This document shows positions 60,835 to 64,000 of a stretch of DNA of 64,000 bases, in pieces. Position 1 is the stretch's first letter, and every line of letters begins with the position of its first letter. The notes under the pieces were generated by a model. It had not been told where the DNA came from. It did no database searches and saw nothing but the letters and a program-made list of their open reading frames with translations. A program made the translations under genes and the position numbers. The stretch spans positions 1 through 64,000 of the forward strand of contig JAPOYA010000007.1 in assembly GCA_026706815.1 (NCBI GenBank), given 5' to 3'. The DNA comes from Acidimicrobiaceae bacterium (GTDB lineage: Bacteria > Actinomycetota > Acidimicrobiia > Acidimicrobiales > Aldehydirespiratoraceae).

Positions 60835-62318
60835 GGCGGCTCCGGGGCCAGCACCCAGGTGTCCTTGGAGCCGCCGCCCTGCGATGAGTTGACGATCAGC
60901 GAACCGCGGCGCATCGCCACCCGGGTCAGCCCGCCGGGGAACACCTCGGTCCGCTCGGCAGTGAGCACGAAGGGCCGCAGATCCAGGTGGCGCGGCTCCA
61001 GGCGGTCCTCGGCCAGAGCCGGAAGCGTCGACAACTGTACGAGCTCCTGCACGATCCATTCGCGGGGCTCAGCGGTGATCGCCTCTCGCGCGGCCTGCAG
61101 TTCCTGCTCGCTTGCGTGGGGGCCGATCAGCACGCCGTAGCCGCCAGACTCCCCCACGGGCTTGGCCACCAGTTCGTGGAGCCGCCCCAGCGCCTCGTCT
61201 CTTTGATCGGCGTCCCACATCGTGTAGGTGGCGACGTTGTCGATGATCGGTTCGGCGCCCAGGTAGTAGCGGATCAGGTCGGGCACATAGGGGTAGACGG
61301 CCTTGTCGTCGGCCACGCCGTTGCCGAGCGCGTTGCAGACCGCGACGGTCCCGGCGCGCAGCGCGCCGAGCAGCCCCGGAACCCCCAGCGACGAGTCGGG
61401 ACGAAATGCCACCGGGTCCAGAAAGTCGTCGTCGATCCGCCGGTAGACCACATCGACCTTCACCAGCCCTTCGATAGTGCGGGAGTAGACGGTGTGATCC
61501 TCCACGACGAGGTCGCGGCCCTCCACGAGTTCCACTCCCATCGAGCGGGCGAGGAAGGCGTGCTCGAAGTAGGCGGAGTTGAAGATGCCCGGCGTCAGCA
61601 CCACGATTCGGGCGTGGTCGGACCCGCCGGGCGCCATCGACTCCAGCGTCGAGCGCAGCATCCGCCCGTACTGCTCGGTGGGCTGCACAGTATGGTCGTC
61701 GAACAGCCAACTGCAGACCTTGGCCATGGCTGCCCGGTTCTCGATCACATAGGAGATTCCGCTCGGGTTGCGCAGATTGTCCTCCAACACCTGGTACCGC
61801 CCGTCGGCGCCGCGGACCACATCGATTCCGGCGATGTTGCAGTGCGCGCCATGCGGGACGGTGATCCCCATGGCGTTGCGCTCAAAGCCCCGCGACGAAA
61901 CCACCAGCCAGCGGGGCACAACCCCGTCGGCCAGCACCGCTGCTTCACCGCTGTACAAGTCGGACAGGAAACAGTTGAGGGCAGCCACCCGCTGGGAGAG
62001 GCCGCGGGCCAACTCCTCCCACTCGGTCGCAGCGATGAGCCTGGGGAACAGGTCCATCGGCCAGATCCGCTCGGTTCCCTCGTCCTCGCTGTAGACGGTG
62101 AAGGTGATGCCCTGACGGCGGAACTCTCCGGCGACGAGTTCCCCGAGACGCTGCAGCTCTGCGGCGTCGAGTTCGCTGAACCGCTCCACGATCCGGCTGT
62201 AGGCGCCGCGGACCGCTCCGTTGGCGTCGAACACCTCGTCATAGACCCGGCTCGCGTCGTAGCCGTCAAGCAGCATGCTCGGCGATCCGGAATGCCCGTT
62301 GCCGTCCACGTCCGCCAT
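60831..62318 (-). CDS. Circularly permuted ATP-grasp protein (type 2)
   Basis: This 495-residue protein has the circularly permuted ATP-grasp core: YSEDEGTERIWPMDLFPR, LEDNLRNPSGISYVIENR, VAVCNALGNGVADDKAVY, VAKPVGESGGYGV and GSLIVNSSQGGGSKDTWV. It is predicted to be a peptide/amide ligase acting with the alpha-E and transglutaminase-like proteins. I favour ATG 62318 over 62348. Confidence 0.88.
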   Translation of the reverse strand: MADVDGNGHSGSPSMLLDGYDASRVYDEVFDANGAVRGAYSRIVERFSELDAAELQRLGELVAGEFRRQGITFTVYSEDEGTERIWPMDLFPRLIAATEWEELARGLSQRVAALNCFLSDLYSGEAAVLADGVVPRWLVVSSRGFERNAMGITVPHGAHCNIAGIDVVRGADGRYQVLEDNLRNPSGISYVIENRAAMAKVCSWLFDDHTVQPTEQYGRMLRSTLESMAPGGSDHARIVVLTPGIFNSAYFEHAFLARSMGVELVEGRDLVVEDHTVYSRTIEGLVKVDVVYRRIDDDFLDPVAFRPDSSLGVPGLLGALRAGTVAVCNALGNGVADDKAVYPYVPDLIRYYLGAEPIIDNVATYTMWDADQRDEALGRLHELVAKPVGESGGYGVLIGPHASEQELQAAREAITAEPREWIVQELVQLSTLPALAEDRLEPRHLDLRPFVLTAERTEVFPGGLTRVAMRRGSLIVNSSQGGGSKDTWVLAPEPP

Positions 62319-62436
62319 GCTAACCGCTCTGTGATGACCGGCAAGCACCGACTGCCCGCGTCTGCTTTAGGCTGGGACCCTTGTCGGGCAGAAGTCGAGC
62401 AGAGCCCCTGTCGCGCAGAAGGGACGGTGAATCGGC

Positions 62437-63423
62437 ATGAGTCTCAGCCGGGGCAGTCGCTGGCACTGCACGCCGCCCCTGCCGATACGGTCGGCGCCGT
62501 TTCTTCACTGGCCGCTGGACCCCGGCGCCACACTGCGCCACCTGCTGCGCAGCTGGGGGCCTCTCACGCCGCGGGTGACGATGCTGGCTTTCGCGCTGAT
62601 TTTCTGGAGATGGCTCTCCCCTTCGACCGAGACCACCGCAACGCTGTCCTTCGGGTGGATCGCGGCGGTCTGGGCCCGGAATCTCAGCGTGATGCTGGTG
62701 GTCGCAGGAGGAGTCCACCTCTGGCTGTACCGGGCCCGCCGACAGGGCGACGAACTCCGCTACGACGCCCGACCGCTCGCCACGGACAAACGGATCTTCC
62801 TGTTCAGCGATCAGGTTCTCGACAACATGGCGCTGAGCCTCGGGCCGGCTGTGCTCGTGTGGACAGCGGCGGAGGTGCTGGTCCTCCACGGCTACGGCAG
62901 GGGGTGGCTCTCGCTCACGTCGTTCGACTCGAATCCCGTATGGTTCCTCGCGTTCATCCTGATCATCCCGTGGTGGTCGGTGCTGTACTTCGGCGCGGGG
63001 CACCGGTTGTTGCACATTCCAGGGGCGTATCGCAAGGTCCATTCCTGGCATCACAAGAACGTCAACGTCGGACCGTGGTCGGGGCTGGCCATGCACCCGG
63101 TCGAGCATTTGGTCCTCTTCGGAGACGTCTTCTTGCTGTTCCTGGTTCCGTCGCATCCGATCCACCTCTATTTCATGGTGTTGCACCACGGTTTGGGCGC
63201 CCCTTTGTCCCATACCGGCTACGACTCGGTGATTCTGCCGGGCGGTCTGAAGTTCCGTGTCGGGGACTTCCACCACCAGCTCCACCACCGCTTCCTCGAG
63301 TGCAACTACGGCGGTCCTGAATCACCGCTCGACGACCTGTTGGACACGTTCCATGACGGAACCGCCGAAGGCGACGCCCGCATGGCCGCCCGACGCGCCG
63401 CTCTCAGAAAGGCCGCCCAGTGA
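62437..63423 (+). CDS. Fatty acid hydroxylase / sterol desaturase family membrane protein
   Basis: This 328-residue protein has several membrane helices and three histidine boxes for a di-iron centre: HRLLH (189-193), HSWHH (202-206) and FHHQLHHRF (near 276). The family hydroxylates or desaturates lipids; the substrate could be a fatty acid or carotenoid-like lipid. Ribosome site AGAAGGGA is upstream. It is divergent from the ATP-grasp gene. Confidence 0.87.
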   Translation: MSLSRGSRWHCTPPLPIRSAPFLHWPLDPGATLRHLLRSWGPLTPRVTMLAFALIFWRWLSPSTETTATLSFGWIAAVWARNLSVMLVVAGGVHLWLYRARRQGDELRYDARPLATDKRIFLFSDQVLDNMALSLGPAVLVWTAAEVLVLHGYGRGWLSLTSFDSNPVWFLAFILIIPWWSVLYFGAGHRLLHIPGAYRKVHSWHHKNVNVGPWSGLAMHPVEHLVLFGDVFLLFLVPSHPIHLYFMVLHHGLGAPLSHTGYDSVILPGGLKFRVGDFHHQLHHRFLECNYGGPESPLDDLLDTFHDGTAEGDARMAARRAALRKAAQ

Positions 63424-63555
63424 AACGGATCCACGATTTCGGGCGCAGACCCGCAAAAGCGGCTGCACCGTCGCCGACGGTCCCCGACGACGGCTGCGGC
63501 AACCTCATCCAACTCCTCGCCCACTGACATCAACCCAACGAAAGGACGTGACGCG

Positions 63556-63951
63556 ATGGCGTCAATCGACTTCCACATCCTGTTCCAGAACGGCTTGGCG
63601 AAACAGGCCCTCGAGCGTTACAGCGAGATCTTCGACGACTACGCGCTCGATCGCCTCGACCTCTACCAAGGCAACGGCGACGGACCCGAGGGCCAGGTCA
63701 AGGTCGCCGATTTCCGCGTGCTCGGCCGCCGGTTCGTATGCATCGACTCCCCGATCCAACACGAGTGGGACATGACTCCCGGCATCGCGCCATTCATCGA
63801 ATGCGACGACGACGCCCAGATGGAACGCCTCTTCGATGCGCTCGCGGATGGCGGACAGGTCCACATGCCCCTCGGCGAGTACGGATTCGGCCGGCGCTTC
63901 GGCTGGGTCGAAGACCGATTCGGCGTGTCCTGGCTCCTGAACATCACCTGA
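63556..63951 (+). CDS. PhnB-like VOC-superfamily protein
   Basis: This 131-residue protein has the paired beta-alpha-beta3 pattern of PhnB/glyoxalase-like proteins (DFHILFQNGLAKQALERYSEIF; FRVLGRRFVCIDSP; GWVEDRFGVSWLLNIT). The usual metal-binding glutamates are not clearly present. AAGGA lies just before the ATG. Function unknown. Nothing is visible in 63952-64000. Confidence 0.8.
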   Translation: MASIDFHILFQNGLAKQALERYSEIFDDYALDRLDLYQGNGDGPEGQVKVADFRVLGRRFVCIDSPIQHEWDMTPGIAPFIECDDDAQMERLFDALADGGQVHMPLGEYGFGRRFGWVEDRFGVSWLLNIT

Positions 63952-64000
63952 TCGAACACCCGTGGAATCGTCGACGACGACGGGCGGTCTCCTCGTCTCT

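Noticed and set aside
60987..63320. 777-codon plus-strand frame
   Set aside because: It overlaps the ATP-grasp gene and the hydroxylase gene in another frame and has no family-like motifs.

Overview
The window is high-GC DNA from an actinobacterium that makes mycothiol and phosphatidylinositol mannosides. It carries mshC (mycothiol ligase), pimA, patA and a PI(P)-synthase-type pgsA, an InhA-like enoyl-ACP reductase, and the gene order thrS - HIT - pgsA - patA - pimA - ... - pdxS - pdxT - yebC - ruvC - ruvA - ruvB - queA, which is conserved across Actinomycetota (compare M. tuberculosis Rv2614c to Rv2592c). DUF3048 lipoproteins, SLH/RCC1 surface proteins and dense small accessory loci suggest the class Acidimicrobiia; that last step is inference.

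Layout. 0-16 kb: a long leftward housekeeping block for Holliday-junction repair (ruvABC), PLP synthesis (pdxST), inositol lipid and PIM synthesis (pgsA, patA, pimA), tRNA charging (thrS), phospholipid acylation and mycothiol synthesis. One rightward gene for a secreted SLH/RCC1-repeat protein interrupts it. 16-27.5 kb: fabI, a frameshifted small gene, two CNNM/CorC-type membrane proteins, a heterodimeric ABC exporter, a TauE/SafE permease, a soluble ABC ATPase, thiamine diphosphokinase and a large polytopic membrane protein. 27.5-33.8 kb: a truncated phosphotransferase gene, a lipoprotein, a RES/Xre-type toxin-antitoxin pair, and a DyP peroxidase - cupin - DUF7064-like - phosphotransferase - DUF6285-like operon. 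33.9-38.6 kb: a compact three-gene module of a C5-cytosine DNA methyltransferase with an N-terminal EndoIII-type [4Fe-4S] cysteine motif, a GHKL/Hsp90-like ATPase and a third conserved protein. The last two both look frameshifted as assembled. 38.7-50.8 kb: a mycothiol-era DsbA-like oxidoreductase, TrpB2, a methyltransferase, a membrane sulfatase-like protein, an adenylate cyclase, a membrane-anchored MurF-like ligase and D-Ala-D-Ala ligase. 50.8-58.8 kb: a defence/toxin-antitoxin island with MNT-HEPN, McrBC, an Xre-nucleotidyltransferase pair inserted between two copies of a RES gene 3' end, and a second RES module. 58.8-64 kb: the transglutaminase / alpha-E / circularly permuted ATP-grasp trio, a sterol-desaturase-family hydroxylase and a PhnB-like protein.

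Working together: tight ATGA or TGATG overlaps mark operons throughout (ruvC-ruvA, pimA-patA, the CNNM pair, the ABC pair, the methyltransferase trio, mcrB-mcrC, MNT-HEPN, Xre-NTase, RES-antitoxin). The most noteworthy loci are the methyltransferase-GHKL trio, its coexistence with the modified-cytosine restriction system McrBC, and the repeat-bounded toxin-antitoxin insertion in the 56-58 kb region. No rRNA, tRNA, CRISPR array or transposase was seen.
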